From NCBI RefSeq assembly GCF_035083965.1, contig NC_089729.1:13875464-13939463 (forward strand): a stretch of DNA of 64,000 nucleotides. Reading direction: 5' to 3'. Both the position numbers and the translations under genes were made by a program. This document shows, in pieces, positions 35,482 through 48,794 of the stretch. A model generated the notes under the pieces. The model searched no databases. It saw only the letters and a program-made list of their open reading frames with translations, and was not told where the DNA came from. How positions within the stretch are numbered: the first letter of the stretch is position 1; each line of letters starts with the position of its first letter. The DNA comes from Branchiostoma lanceolatum. Lineage: Eukaryota; Chordata; Leptocardii; Amphioxiformes; Branchiostomatidae.

Positions 35482-36480
35482 CGGGAACACTGCAACACAA
35501 GACGACGTGTTATGGTCACAACTGATGGATACAGGGATCTTGGGTAGCTCGCCTGGGGCGCTTGCGCATTAGATTCCCATGATGTCACTGTTTGGGGAGG
35601 CCGGGGAATAGTCATGATGTAGCCTCCCATTTCAGGCTCTACTGCGGTCTAAGTTTCCATAGTGCTGTTCTGCTACTGATTGCATACCGCTTTGCGATTA
35701 AAACCATGTTTCGATAGCTCCGTTTGCAACAACAGCCACCTGTGTTGAGCCATCACAACATAAATCTAGTCACCCTACCAGACCCTTCTGCGGACTCAAG
35801 AAAAAAATTCCAAGGAGTTTTGACGGCTATTTAATAAAACTTCCTGGCATATTCAATTCTACCTTTTCTGTAATTCTTTTGCTATTTTCGCAGACCCTAG
35901 AATGTAATGCTAGAGCCTACCAGAAATCAGAGTACGTAATCAGGCGACGAAAAAAAAACACGGTTACAACAATTGCCCGTCGGAGAAGGGCTGTTGGCGA
36001 GGCTACCCCACGAGCCCGCTAGAGTGATTACCGCCTACATCAGCCGATTTATCAAACCGACGTCATGCAGAGCCTTGTACCAGCCGTGGAGGGAGGCGCC
36101 CCGCGTACGAAACATGTTGTTAGAGCTTAGCACTACCCCGGGTCTTAATTACAACAGCATATCGTTTTCTTTCGGACCACATATTTAAAGCAAGCGTTAA
36201 CATCCTTGCCAAAGCGTCGAAAGAATAAAATTATTATGATGATAATAAAACGTAAGAGGAGCGAGAAAAATGCTCAAAGGAATAGAAATGGGTTGTCGTT
36301 TTTCAGTAATTTTCACATACAGATATGATCTTTAATATAATAACAATACATTGAATGAGTCAGAAATGAGTTCACGTCTTCCACAATTATCCTTATGGGA
36401 ATATTATATATATATGAAATTACGTCATATTCAACAAATGTATGTTATAGACAGGAAGAGTAGCAGAGGTATTGTCGAAA
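35482..36480. other. Intergenic, partly GC-rich
   Basis: 35970-36150 is GC-richer than its surroundings and has an open frame of about 70 codons, but without any recognisable domain or splice context. Possible regulatory DNA. Otherwise nothing is seen. Confidence 0.35.
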
Positions 36481-36489
36481 AAGTGTTAG

Positions 36490-36722
36490 ATAGAAAGAAA
36501 TTATGATTTTACAAAATAAGGTTATTTAGTTCTTACGTACTTGTAGATATGTGCGGGTTTTCTGTCCATCGTTGTATTTCACTTTTCAAAAGCGTAGCAT
36601 GCATAAGTGTTATATCGATAGAAAGAAATAATATGATTTCATAAAAGAATATTTAGTTCTTACGTACTTGTAGATATGTACGGGTTTTCTGTCCAAGATT
36701 GTATTTCACTTCTCAAAATCAC
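36490..36722. repeat. Tandem duplication, about 125-bp period
   Basis: TTAGTTCTTACGTACTTGTA, GATATGTGCGGGTTTTCTGTCC and TTGTATTTCACTT occur at about 36526-36595 and again at 36652-36718 with few changes; the flanking AGATAGAAAGAAAT is also duplicated. Confidence 0.8.
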
Positions 36723-38319
36723 TCTCAAGTTAGAAGTCAGGGTAGAACACTAATGTAGTTCATAACCGTGGGACCCGGTTGTTAAACACGGTGGTAGTGT
36801 TTCACTACATGGCCCGGGGGTGTCCGATAGGGTTACTCAACGTTGTCATGGTAACGGCGTCACCTTCCGGAAGTGATAATCAGGGTTGACAACAAACATG
36901 TGTCGGTGAGCTAGTCACACGGCGACCCTTTTCCGGTTTAGGCCATACTGGTTTGATTATATGGATGACATCATTGGGTACCACAAAACTGATGCGAGCG
37001 TGCTAAAAGACGGTGGGCAAAGAAAAAGAAGTGGTCTTTTTACAGGTTTGCGTAGCATCCATTGGCATGTGCGGTGGCCGCCATCTTGAATTGAGACGTC
37101 ACAGGGTCGCCATACCATTGTATTGGGAGGGGTGTTTTTGGGGTCGCTAGCATTCTCTCTATTTTTAACAAATCGGCACACAACTATCACACATTCAACT
37201 CAAATAAAAAGCACTATTCAATACAAATTCATATTTATAGAAATACCCCGTAATCGCTAAACTAACATAGCAAACCTGAAGTATATGTAGCACAAATACT
37301 TAACTCTAGTACTCATATTAGTATCTGTTTCCCGATATTTTTTTCTGCAATTTACGGCATATATTTGCACATTTTGCAGCTTCTTTGCACGAAATACAGT
37401 ATGGTCGCAAGCCTTTTTGGTGAAAACAGACAAAAAACGATGCGCGCGGGGATGTCATACATATGTTGTTGTGTAATAAACTTTGACCTGACTTGACTAT
37501 ACTAAAGTCAGTTTAGCCTTACTTAGGTTTTAGATAGGGAATTATAGGGAGACACATAGATAACGTGTATTCGGCCTATATATGGTACATGCTTGTGGTC
37601 ATTCTGTAATTGACCCTTTTCCGATAAATCAGAATAATTAGCGGGCAAGTAATGAATTAATGAGCAATAAATCATTGCGCTTGTGTAGCCGAAGCCACTC
37701 TCCAAGCAGATGTAAGGATACGGCTCATTCTCAGTGGTTAACGCCTGCTTTTGCAACATCTAGTACACCTCTCTAGTATTATTCTTGCATCTGCTATCGA
37801 GATTGGCAAGAGCAGATTTTAGTGCAATAGAAGAAGAAGAAGAATAAACGCCATAGAATTTTAATCTAAGGTATTAGTGTGAAAGTATTGTTAGAATAGT
37901 TTTCTATTAAGATAATTCTATATCAAAGTGCAATGACGCTGTAACACAAAACTAAGCAGATACAGATGGAAAAATATATCCAGCCTTTAGTGGATCTTGC
38001 TATTCCACAAACGGTATCTGCATGCTCTAGTTGATATCCAGTTCACGCAGAAATTGGATTTCATGAGCCACATACTCTCAGTAGCAGGGACAGATTGAAA
38101 CTCCTACGTGGTAACAGCATGGCAACAGCAGTTGGGTAGCGAGGGAGGTATTACTATAGCCTAGATCACAGGCCAACTGTTGGCCTTATACTATCTCATT
38201 GAAGCTCTGAATGAGAAGACCATGTATCGAGACTACTACTAGTATACTGTCGTACCTACAACTGTAACTAGAAAGTAGCAATTTATTTCACTCATAATGT
38301 TTATTGAAAACCCCGGTTA
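36723..38319. other. Intergenic
   Basis: No gene. 37440-37500 ends in TGTAATAAACTTTGACCTGA and CTTGACT, which resembles the 3' tail of a non-LTR retrotransposon. 37790-37850 ends in a short GAA run and AATAAA and may be another such tail. Confidence 0.4.
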
Positions 38320-38520
38320 AAGTCTCGGGGTCAGGAAATCTCGTTTGGGGCTGCACCGTCTTTCGGAAGTGACGTAAAATATAGGTTCCGCCGAGGAGGC
38401 GCCTTTAGCATGTTAAAGAGAAAGGGCAAGGGACCCCTCTCTGTAACAAATATACCCTCTACTGATGATACAGCCAGGAAACTTGCTGCCCTAGATGCCA
38501 CTAGGCACTTCAATGCCTGA
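38320..38520. repeat. Dispersed repeat fragment
   Basis: GGGGCTGCACCGTCTTTCGG, AGTGACGTAAAATATAGGTTCC and GGCATGTTAAAGAG-like blocks are of a kind I recall as 3' UTR sequence of dispersed elements in chordates and molluscs. No coding part. Class uncertain. Confidence 0.35.
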
Positions 38521-39554
38521 ACGAACGAATGAACACTGAAATGTTTCGGGAAAATCTGAGCTCCATCTTCGATTTTTCGAACAGCTTTTCTGAACATTTT
38601 GAACCGTGATTTTATCATACACAGTGTTGCCCTTGGCTGTACCAGACCAACTGATTGCAGTGCATTGGTACTTTGAAATACTTTTACTTTTCTGTAGCAT
38701 ATATTTCATTTGACCATTAAAATAGTGACATAATATACCCCCACAACTGTAGCCAGTGAAGAACAGTACTCTATGAAGAACAGTACTCTATACATTTGAA
38801 CCCTTCGCGGTACAAGCAATGGCTACATAATCATCTCACAGATCTACTTTTCTTTTCAAAGAGGCATCCATCCGTAACATAATTGACCTTCTGGGAACGT
38901 TAAAACCTCCTGAGAGCTTTCTGCATCGCTAGAAAAGATGGTTTCCACGATACATTAGGTCGTTTGGGGTGTAAGCGTACTCGCGTATTTGAACCCTATC
39001 GGATGTAGCTTTAATGCATCGTACCCTGGAGGCAACACTTTGAGAGTCGAACGAAGGAATGTCATAATATGCGTTTCAGCCCGTAGCAAAGTGGAGATAC
39101 GTGGTGATTTTTAGAGGAAGAGGGCGAGTCAATGTCAAGATCAAAATGGTTGAAAGGACATTAGTCATTTCTGCAGGGGGGCAAACTGGTCTAGTTTCAA
39201 GTGGGGGAAAGGTGGGTATTTTTCTTACGTAACTGATCATGAAGAAATCCCTGGCTTGAGACGGGGCTCTTACCTGAGTTTTAAGACAGCTAGCCGCTCC
39301 ACTTTTTGTTGGGTTGTACGTTATATATAGCGATTGAGTTGCAATGTATTATATAAGTTACTATGGCGATTGATAGTTTTAAAAAAATTGATGCAAAAAT
39401 TAATTCGAAAATTGACATGAAATTTTGTCAAACTAACTGCTGTAATATCAAGACCAAATTTAGTATTACTTTTGCACGAATACAAAACTTTCGCTCTTAG
39501 TACATGTATTATTAATTCCGAATGGTGAATTCTACCTCGTGAGGCTGTGTAATG
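38521..39554. other. Intergenic
   Basis: No gene. A short duplication (GAAGAACAGTACTCTAT twice) is at 38756-38792. Confidence 0.4.
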
Positions 39555-39900
39555 TGTGTGACTGTGTGGTGTATCCGTAGCAACCCATCTTTCGAAGTGG
39601 AAAAGCCGTTCTGTTTTTTTCTTTTTCAATCTAATTTAACGTACTTCCCTGTTTCGCTCTAGACTTCTGTAAAGATGTTTGCATCCTGTGGGCAATTAAA
39701 GTACTAAGTTGCATCCGGCGCAGGTGTGTGTTTTTGTGTGGTGTATCCGTAGCAACCCATCTTCCGGCTTTTTCAAAGTGGAAAAGCCCTGTTACATTTT
39801 GAATCTAATTTATCGTACTTCCCTTTTTCGCAGAAGACCTCTTTGAACATGTCTGTACCCTGTAGGCAATCAGAATGTTTCATCCGGCGTAGCTCGGGAG
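39555..39900. repeat. Tandem duplication, about 175-bp period
   Basis: Both copies have GTGTGGTGTATCCGTAGC, AACCCATCTT, AAGTGGAAAAGCC, TCTAATTTA(A/T)CGTACTTCCC, TTTCGC, CCTGT(G/A)GGCAAT and CATCCGGCG (39564-39720 and 39737-39890). Confidence 0.8.
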
Positions 39901-40267
39901 TACGACTTGGGGGGAACCATTTACCGTCACGCTCAGAGCTGAACAAAATGGGTTGAGGCCCCGGCGAGAGACTGAACTGAAGCCAAAGGTCATCTATCTT
40001 GTACGACAGGTGCTTTGAAGTGTGTCGAGAGTTACCCCGGGGTGATGTAACGGTGAGTATTGGATCTGCCATCTCCACTGGTGAAGATGGGAGCGTGACA
40101 GATGTAGGGAGACGATACTGCGCTCCGTGAAAGGCCATCCTGATTTCGGCTGTCGAGCAATTCCGGGAGCGTTCGTTATTTTTCGCCAAAAAGGTTATGT
40201 GTCTTTTGTTGCGTTTTAATGGTTTAGCAACATAATACAAAGGATGGATTGTCGTGAGATTTGGTGT
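39901..40267. other. Intergenic
   Basis: A minus-strand open frame of about 155 codons overlaps this region and the duplication, but it has no domain, no splice support and crosses the repeat. Not called. Confidence 0.4.
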
Positions 40268-40873
40268 TAAAGGGCATAAGACACCAATGACATCAACATT
40301 AAGAATTTCCTGAAATTACACAAAACATAATAAATGTACTATTGTTTAATAACATTGACATTTTCACAAAATATCCACACTTCGGATGTCATTGAAACAT
40401 CGAACCATCAAAACATCATACCTCCAGCTCTTGATTCTTCCCACTAGGTAATTACAATAATCAGTGACTTGACCACTCATGACGTCACAGTGAACATGGC
40501 AGCCGATTTGGAATGTCATTTTTACAAGCAAACAGAATAAATATTGTTATGTCCTTTAATTAAATGTTATCACGATGATTAAGCACTGTTTGCTCATTAA
40601 ATAATGTTTTTCGCAAGCCGTGGTGTAAGGTTCCAAACCGGCCGCCGTGTTCACTGTGACGTCATGAGTGGGCATTAGTCACTGATTGATGTAATCACCT
40701 GGTGAGAAGATCATATAAGAATAAAGAGCTGGATTCATGGAAGTATGGTTTCTGGTGGTTCAATGTTAGATAACATCAGAAGGGTGTGTATTTGTTTTAA
40801 ACGTTTATATATTCCTTGAATGATGCTACTCCTATTTCAGATAATAAGAAAATGCTGTATTTTATGCCCTTTA
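40268..40873. mobile_element. Complete long-TIR MITE, about 605 bp
   Basis: Ends are TAAAGGGCATAAGAC and its inverse ...TTATGCCCTTTA. The arms (about 240 nt each) pair imperfectly throughout, for example AGCTCTTGATTC with GAATAAAGAGCT, and ACGTCACAGTGAACA with TGTTCACTGTGACGT, around a middle of about 110 nt with ATCACGATGATTAAGCACTG. No coding capacity. Related copies sit in intron 1 of esterases A, B and C. Confidence 0.8.
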
Positions 40874-41228
40874 GTTACTTCTTGTCTTATGGAAGAATTG
40901 ATTAGATTTCGGGGCCCCTGGCTGCCTTTCGAGGTACTACAGAAGACACTCCGGTTTTTACATCTCGTGCTCTAGACAAGCTGTGGTCATGACTTTTATG
41001 CATTGTGAATGGTTAGAGTTTGGTTTTTTGTTGACAAACAGAGATATGCTGCCTTGTTTTCTAATCACCGTCGTCATGGAATGTTGGAATGTTTAGAAAT
41101 CGCGTTTACAGACGTTTCAATGCATACTTTTTCTCATTTAAGACTTTTTTGTATATAGCGTATTGAAATATAAAGACAAGACTTGATACTGTGTGTTATG
41201 AATATAGATAACTTCGTTCTGTGCTATT
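40874..41228. other. Intergenic
   Basis: AT-rich, nothing recognised. Confidence 0.4.
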
Positions 41229-41324
41229 AGGATATTCTCCAAGCAGAGGCTTCGATCGAGAGGGGTAGTTTTGTCCGGGATTTTTTATGGTTTTTTTAAA
41301 ATCCCTCTGCTTAGAGAATACTAT
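41229..41324. mobile_element. Small TIR element
   Basis: GATATTCTCCAAGCAGAGG at the left pairs with CCCTCTGCTTAGAGAATACT at the right, about 95 bp apart. MITE-like remnant. Confidence 0.6.
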
Positions 41325-41937
41325 TGGGAGGGTTAAGTCAAACCCTTACATTACATCAACAGAGATGACGTCACCATTGTATATGAAAATCGTTTCTAAA
41401 TAATGTTTAAAAGCTCAGGTCGGCTCTGCAACCATATATATGACGTCATCTACACCGGTCGGAGGTCCATGACATCTCCCCCCCCCTTTGTATTTTTCGT
41501 GGCTTAGCAGTCTACGATAGAAAATCTTTCATCATCATTGAACTTGAATCCATAACCCAAATATAGATTTTCATTTCCAACAACAATAGTGATGCACCAT
41601 AATCTAGGATTATTACACAGACGTGAGAATTATCTATAATAGCGGAGGATTTGTGAAAACAAATTTCAAAACGACTTTTGAGGCAGGGTGCTTCTGTTAC
41701 AAATTCGCTCGGATCTTCTTAAAATAAAGGTCTAAACAACCACACAGCGGTTTAAGTTTTAGACTGATGTTTTCATATCGCAGGTTTTCAGGTTTCCTGT
41801 TGCACACACGTATAAGCTTCTTTCACGAGGTGTTCGCTCAGACGTTACAATGTGTATAGGGCGAAATCATTCATCATTTCATCGTTGTGGAGCATTAGAG
41901 CAGGTCTTAATAACCTTATGTTTTCGGCATCGTAGGA
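41325..41937. other. Intergenic
   Basis: No gene. GACGTCATC and TGACGTCACC motifs lie at 41365 and 41444. Nothing else is recognised. Confidence 0.4.
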
Positions 41938-42077
41938 CATGTGTGCGTGCATGAGTGTGTGCATGAGTGTGTGCGTGTGTGCGTGCGCGCGCGTGTGTGC
42001 TCACACATAGTCACACACTCAAACGCACTGATCACACACACTAACAACCATTACTCACATACACACACACACACACG
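41938..42077. repeat. (GT)n/(CA)n compound microsatellite
   Basis: A degenerate GT tract followed by a CA tract, so the two halves are roughly complementary and can fold back. Confidence 0.9.
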
Positions 42078-45000
42078 CTCCATGTACGATGACTTTAAAA
42101 CCCCTGACGTGCGATTCTTCTTCTAGAAGTCACCGTGACAATGAAGGAATATACAACAATAGATAACAGCGCTTCTATACAATAAAGGGATCAAAGTTTA
42201 TGTTTATCTTCTAACGTTTTTACATTGATAATTACATCAACTAAACAATCCATACATATATGATAGTTGCTAAAATTCTATAAAGTTTTGTCCAGTGATT
42301 TCTATTATCGTAATTTCTCATGTAAACAATCTATGAGTTTAAACCCATTGTAACATGACATGTGACCTTAAACCTGGTCAAGGTCCAAGTGCATGTGATA
42401 AGTCATGGCGCCAGCGAGGAACACAGTGCTACGCCCAAGCAACATTTCCTTCTTTCGCCACTAAAGAACTCTACCCAGGAACACAGTGTCACAGAAAACC
42501 ACGGTTGCTGTTTCTTGAAGTATCAGCAACCCGTTGAGTGATTTAAACCCCGCAACTGGCATCTTGACATCTTTGTCGGAAGCAAAATAAAAGGAATTCG
42601 AAATGCAAACTCCTACTTCATTGTCCACCCCCTCCCCTATCGATATCAGCTGTATGACATTACAGCATGCCATTTAGAATATTGGCGTTCGCGCCAAGCA
42701 AAGGTAGTGTGATAAATGGGAATTTTGCAAACCACTTACACTGACAAAGCAGGCGTGTAGTTTCCCCTTAGATTATAGGGTTAGGAGGAATGGACGCCGG
42801 GAGTTTAACTGACAGGCCGTTAGCCAATGGTAAGTGTGCCCTCACCAACAAAATGTAAAAAAAATACATCGTAAGAAGAAATAGACCGTATTATCTACTG
42901 AGTCAAAAGATACGATAATACCGTGACAACGACGACGAGAAAATGGCAATAAGAGATGGCGGGCTTCATCCCCTTTCCCATACATCTTTGCCACCCTTCC
43001 GGTCCCAAGGACCAAAATATCAAGACAATCCATCCAGGCCTTCTCGAGTTATGCTGTACATCCACACACATAAAAACATACAAACACTACCCCAAACACA
43101 ACCTTCTTAACGAAGGTAATGATAGCAGCTTTGACGGCATTAGTTGCATAATACGGAATCGCAGAAACACAGACAGACAGTCTTGGATACATGTCTTGTT
43201 CTATATCTATGAAGGACCTGTGATACTAATTGTAAGCTAGTCAAAAGTCAAAGACATACAATAAACCTGGTCGATGTTCAGGTTGCCATCATTAAGAGCC
43301 CTCCTCATTTTCTCAAAAATCACCCCAAAGACAAGTTTTGATATGCAATTATTCCGCAGTGCGTCACTATAGTCATATTGACGAATGCCTTACTTCAGCC
43401 ATTGTTCGTAGCTAATACAGCGTGATATCTAAAAAGCATCATACGTAGCGGAGCTGAGAATGTAGGGCAGTCAGTCAGGTGGAATTTCTAATAGCCTATG
43501 GTTGAAAACTCTACTATTGATCATGATATTCTATTATCTTATTTTGTCCAAGTTATATTTATTTTTACAACAAGCTCTTATCTGGATTTTCAATTACTAG
43601 TATATGGATTTAGCAATAAAAGACTTGAACCGTCTCCAATGAGATACCTTACGCGTATACGCAGAAGCCACCTTGTTTTGTTTGTATAATGCGTCTTCCT
43701 AACCCTTGCTAATAGCCCTTCATGTCAATAAATGTTTCATACATCGCCACACCCTTTAGGAAAAGCCTATATAAAGATATACGTGTCCTTGCCCCTTTTG
43801 TTTGTCACACTGTATCAGCTACGAACAATAACGTACGTGAAACATTCGTCATTGCTTGGGCGTTGCGAAATAGAAGAAAAGAGTTGACATCTGATGATCA
43901 GAACGTGAACAAAGGATGCTCTTCGAGACCGTCACACCCAACTAACCAAATAAACATCAACTCCCTTTGAAGAATCGCCTAATGCAATTGTGACCTACAT
44001 ATTCAATCCCAAAAGAGATACCTAATCTTTGAAAGTCTAAAAAGCAGGTCCCAGCAGAAGAGTATTCTGGGTCATCCTTTTTGAGAGACGTAATTTGTAT
44101 ATTACAGTGTATGAAGAGCAAAAGAATTGCTTTGAGTTACGTTTAAGTTTTTGTAGTCTATACATTTTACCTTACCTTAGCACCTTAGTTCCTCCCGTGC
44201 CTTTCTATACATTTTACTTTAAGGCAAACTGAACGATATATACTCAAGATTTCGGGTTATGTAATAATGTATCTATCTCTTTACCATGCATAGTCTGACA
44301 TAGCAACGTAGGTAGCATATCTAATTAGTATCGATCAGCGTTGATACATCCTACCACCGCTATTTTCAACTTTTCGCTTGTGTGACAGAACAAAATATTA
44401 TTTTTGAGTACTGAGTACTTACAATAGTCTGTATAACGCAAACTCCAGCTGTCCGGGGTGTTTCTGCGGTTACAGGGCGGCGAGCCGTTACAGGAGCTTG
44501 ATTGAATTCAGGCTACTGAGTACAGAGAAGAAAAAAATAACAGTTCCAAAGTAGAAGACATAGGTAACCAGATTACAACGTCATTGACGCCCTTTTGGTA
44601 AACATTTTCATTACATTGAGTTGATTTTGTGACGCATTTTAAGATTTTATTAGTAAAACCTTTCATCTAAAAATCCTGTCACCGAAAAACGGGTTACACA
44701 TACGCGTACAGGATATGAGAACGCCTTTTCGGCATTCAATAATACGTAAGAGATGCCGCGGGGGATATCTTTTTGCAGCGAGGTTCAAAGAGTAGTTGGG
44801 GTGGGTTTACTTTGTCCTTTTAGAAGTGCAAACGAAGATCAATTCGACTTCCTTCGGCTCCTACGCGCGAACGCGTTTATGACGCACGGCTGACGCACAA
44901 ACGTCGTCCGGGGGATTTCTCGGGGCACTTTCGCCGTAATTCCGTGTAATGCTTATCGCGTTTGGAGACTTTGGTTGCCTTTAATGACGGGGGCACTCAC

Positions 45001-46139
45001 GTACGTGGTATTTTGAAAGGGGTTAGGTTTCGGGGACCGACATATGTCGCGGTGCTTTGTGTAAGGTAGGCTATGGGGTAAGAAAATACCACATTTAATA
45101 CTAGGGTAAAGAGATATATTCCATGGTAGCAGTAGTTTTTCATAGACGGTAAATACTGTCATGATTCTAGGCAACGAAAGTAAAATATCGCACGTACTGA
45201 TGAAATGTAGTGCTATACGTGTAAATGTATATGTTAGAATAATTTACCAAAATAGATAAACATGTCCAAATAGAATATCAAAATAGATCTAGTCGACAAA
45301 CAGTTGACAGCTTATACCATTTTAAACGATTTTGATTAAACGCATTAAGAAATCTTAAGCTACTCGATGTCTCCTTCATTTTGAGGTTTCAGTTTGTTAG
45401 AAAAAACAACTAAACATTGTTACACAGCGATATGTTACTTTAAATGATGGGATCATAAGGTCTATAATGAAACTTTCCACGCGTTTGTTTTTGTTTGATT
45501 TCAGTTGTAAGTGGTGTGAGTTGTTGCACTATCCGGGTGGGTTGAGAAAGTTAATACGCTCTAGCCGAAGGGTCGTCGACCTATGGAATGGTTCATTGAC
45601 GTATGCCCATGCACAGTGAATTCCAAATTTCACAAAATATGTGTAGACACGAACAGATCATTTCTTTGGATCGCCACCAATGAGGCATTATATTGCAGGC
45701 CTATAGGAGACAATGGTGCTTATTTGCGCGTGATGATGCATTGTGATTGGATGTGGAATTCCTTGATAAGATAGTAGTACTGGCAAGGGAGACGACTTTC
45801 TCACCGGGGAAAGGCGATGGTTATGAGAGGAAGAATACAGATAAGATAGCTCGAGACTCTTAATGAATCGTCTGCATAGATCCATCAATTAATCAAGCAG
45901 TACTTAGGATAACAGCCTTAACCATTAACACGTATTGCTTCTAAATAGAGTAATATCACATTATAGCCGGTTGCATGCAATTCTTAGGATGCAAGCCTTT
46001 AAGTTATTAACCGATGACATGTATTGCTTCTAAATACAGTAATATTATATTGAAGTTGTTTGGGATTTGTTAGAAAATATCCGCAAACAAGATATTCAAA
46101 ATCACGCGTTGTAATGCTCCATCTACACTGGGTATTGTT
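42078..46139. other. Intergenic desert, first part
   Basis: No supported gene. 44800-44960 is CpG-richer (GCGCGAACGCG, ACGCACGGCTGACGCAC). 45903-46052 is a diverged duplication of about 85-bp period (GTATTGCTTCTAAATA twice). Short open frames lack domains. Confidence 0.4.
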
Positions 46140-46670
46140 AGATTGAAGAATGTATCAATTATAAAGCTTATTCAGTTTTTGAATTCTGGAGAACGAAGAC
46201 TCTATCAATTATATAGTTTGTTCAATTTTTCTTTATTTCTGTAGAACAAAGACAATCAATTACAGAGCTAGTTCAGATTTTGAATTCTGTAGAACAAAGA
46301 CTCTATCAATTATAAAGATTGTTCAGGGTTTTTTTAATTAGGCAGAACAAAGACTATAAATTAATAAAGATTGTTCAGGTTTTTTTTTTTAATTCTGTAG
46401 AACAAAAACTGTATCAATTATAAAACTGGTTCAGTTTTCTATCTCCATGAAAAAAATACTTTTTCATGGGGATATTGCTTTGAGTGTGTTTGCGTGTGTG
46501 TATGTGTGTGTCTCCGCATGCTTAAGGTCAGCATAACTGAAGAACGTCTGGATGGATTGTAATGATATTTGGTCATGTGGGTAGGTGTTGGGAGTTGTTC
46601 TGTAGAACAAATAGACTCTGTCAATTACAAAAGTTGTTCAGTTTCTTCATTCTGTAGAACAGTAATCTTT
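46140..46670. repeat. Minisatellite of about 55-60-bp units, interrupted
   Basis: About seven units with the core TCTGTAGAACAAAGACTCTA, TCAATTATAAAGATTGTTCAG and a T-rich run. Between about 46440 and 46597 the array is split by a stretch with a GTGTGTTTGCGTGTG tract and a GAAGAACGTCTGGATGG block, after which two more units follow. Confidence 0.85.
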
Positions 46671-47829
46671 TCCTCAGAAAGTCGATGTTAGTCCACCCAC
46701 TCGATATCAGACGTGTTGTGAACTCACATGTCAGACGACTTTTACACAGAAAGGTTTTGGCGGGAAAATCGATGAGGTGTCCTTCGAGGGTAGCGCTTAT
46801 GTCACTACCTCATAGCTCGCAATTATCGTACAAATCATCCAGGGTCCTCACATCATCGATTCAACATGAAAGCTAAGGACAAGGGCGTCATGAAATACAC
46901 TTAAAAGATTTTATTTCACATGGCTATGTATAAATGTGAGTCAGGCGGGAATTTGGGGCTATTTTTACCTCCTAGATCCACACTAAAAACCAATCAGTTT
47001 GAGCTGGTCGTTTGAGAGGGATTCACGTAAAGAATCGATATTTTCCATCTGCATCAATTCAGGATAACCCTATATAGCTTCACGTATCTATTCTAGTAAT
47101 GTATTTGTGTTGATGATACCCATAAAACATGAATACCCCACAATGGGAAATTATTTTCGGTTACTGCTTTATTGCCTAACCGTAATGGCTATGGAACGAG
47201 CGGTGCAAACAATCAAAACATAGAAAATTGATTTAAACGAAGTAAATCATACAAAAAGCAATACATGACTGCGATAATATGTAGGGTTATACTAGATATA
47301 AATCAGATTATTCTTATATGGTAGTGGAATAAAAAGTGAAAATCATTATGTAGCAAAATTTATATGATGTATGGGACAGCTTGAAAAGAATTGAGTACAA
47401 TAGCGCGTGAAATATTGTGTACGTCGATAACTTGAAATAACTCCTACCTCTGTCTCAAGAATATGGTAATAATGTATTTTATGAATTCCTTTCAATTTTG
47501 AGAAAATTTAAGTTTATCTTGATAATCTCTCAACTGTATGTAACGCATTGGTTTCGCTTTCAAACTATATATTCAGCTCCTAAGTGCGTAGAAAGTTTAG
47601 GCTTGTAATTTTGTAGATTACAGAATTTGCATCGTATAAAAGAGTTATAAATATACATAAACAAACATCTTAGAAACATTCTAAATAACAGATGCACTAT
47701 TAAACATCGATGATTATATATCGAACTCATAACGTCAACTCTAATTTTCTTTGTAATTTTTCCAACAGTTATTTAACAGATGGTATCGTCACGAAATGGG
47801 CCATTTCTACGATGTCCCAGCAATACTGA
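46671..47829. other. Intergenic
   Basis: No gene or recognised repeat. Confidence 0.4.
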
Positions 47830-48034
47830 CAGTATTACTGTAAATGCAGAAATGTTCGCGGTGATTTTAAATTCGCGACTGTTTCACCGCAAACTCAAAA
47901 ACACCGTGAACATTTTGCCAAATTCTAGCAGCATGTGGCTATAGCGCTGCCGCTAACTTAAAAACACCGCGAACACTCCATTTTCTCCTTAGCGCGAAAT
48001 ATAAACCACGCCAACTTAAATACATTTACAGTAC
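47830..48034. mobile_element. MITE with TACTGTAAATG termini
   Basis: The left end AGTATTACTGTAAATGC and the right end CATTTACAGTACT are inverted; inside, TTCGCGGTGATTTTAAATTCGCG and CACCGCGAACA / GCGCGAAATATAAACC repeat in both orientations. No coding capacity. Confidence 0.75.
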
Positions 48035-48794
48035 TCCACAGCTACTTGCGCCTTCAAAACACGTCATTACCGTAAAGATGTCAGCCTAATGCACCTGCAA
48101 TGCTCCCGTATATTTAATCCCTGCCCGCCATTGTCCTATTCCCACGAGCCATCTGTCGACAGTTCTGGTTGGATGACCTCACATTACGTGTTGACCTCAA
48201 GGTCAATCCTGCCCTCGGGCAACGACCTCTTTACCGTCATGCATAGCTAGTGACTCGGCCGCCATATTGCTTATAGCTACAAGGACATTTCAAAACCAAT
48301 CTTCCAAGATAACGAAAAGGAATGTAAACTGGTACTTGTGCGTACACTTTAGGAAGTGCGAACATGAATGGAAAGTCTTCCTCTAACGGCAGATGTGTAA
48401 TTACAAGGACAGTAATTTCGAATCGTCGAAATGAACGGTTGCGTGCAAGGAGCGACAAAAGAAGATTACAGTAATTTTCGCAGGCTCTCTCTTTTCAAGA
48501 CTATCATTACGTTGGCTGTTAGTCTCCACTGAGCACGCTACTGATTGAAAAGATAATTTGAAATAACACAGTTGTGTCGACAAAACACTGTACCTAAAAT
48601 GTAACTAAATCGCTATGTCGGACACACAAACATATAAAGAAAGATGTTTTGTACCCTTACATGTTGCCTTATGTAGTAGGATAAAATATAGATTATGCCA
48701 ATTTGTATGTTTAAGTAAGCGTGTAAAAGTCGTTACTATGCCAGTATCTTTTTGTCAGTGCACAACGCAGACTCTGTCTATCAGTGGTTCAGGT
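48035..48794. other. Intergenic
   Basis: No gene. GACCTCACATTACG / GTTGACCTCAAGGTCAATCC at 48176-48208 carries receptor-like half sites (TGACCT, AAGGTCA). Confidence 0.35.

Noticed and set aside
35973-36188. Possible exon in the GC-rich block upstream of the SBK kinase
   Set aside because: The frame has no domain, and no acceptor or donor fits a neighbouring gene. Left as possible regulatory DNA.
39773-40240. Minus-strand open frame of 155 codons
   Set aside because: Overlaps a non-coding tandem duplication and has no domain. Length alone is not enough in this base composition.
41938-42077. CRISPR-like or structured RNA interpretation of the GT/CA tract
   Set aside because: It is a simple compound microsatellite; no regular spacers and a eukaryotic context.
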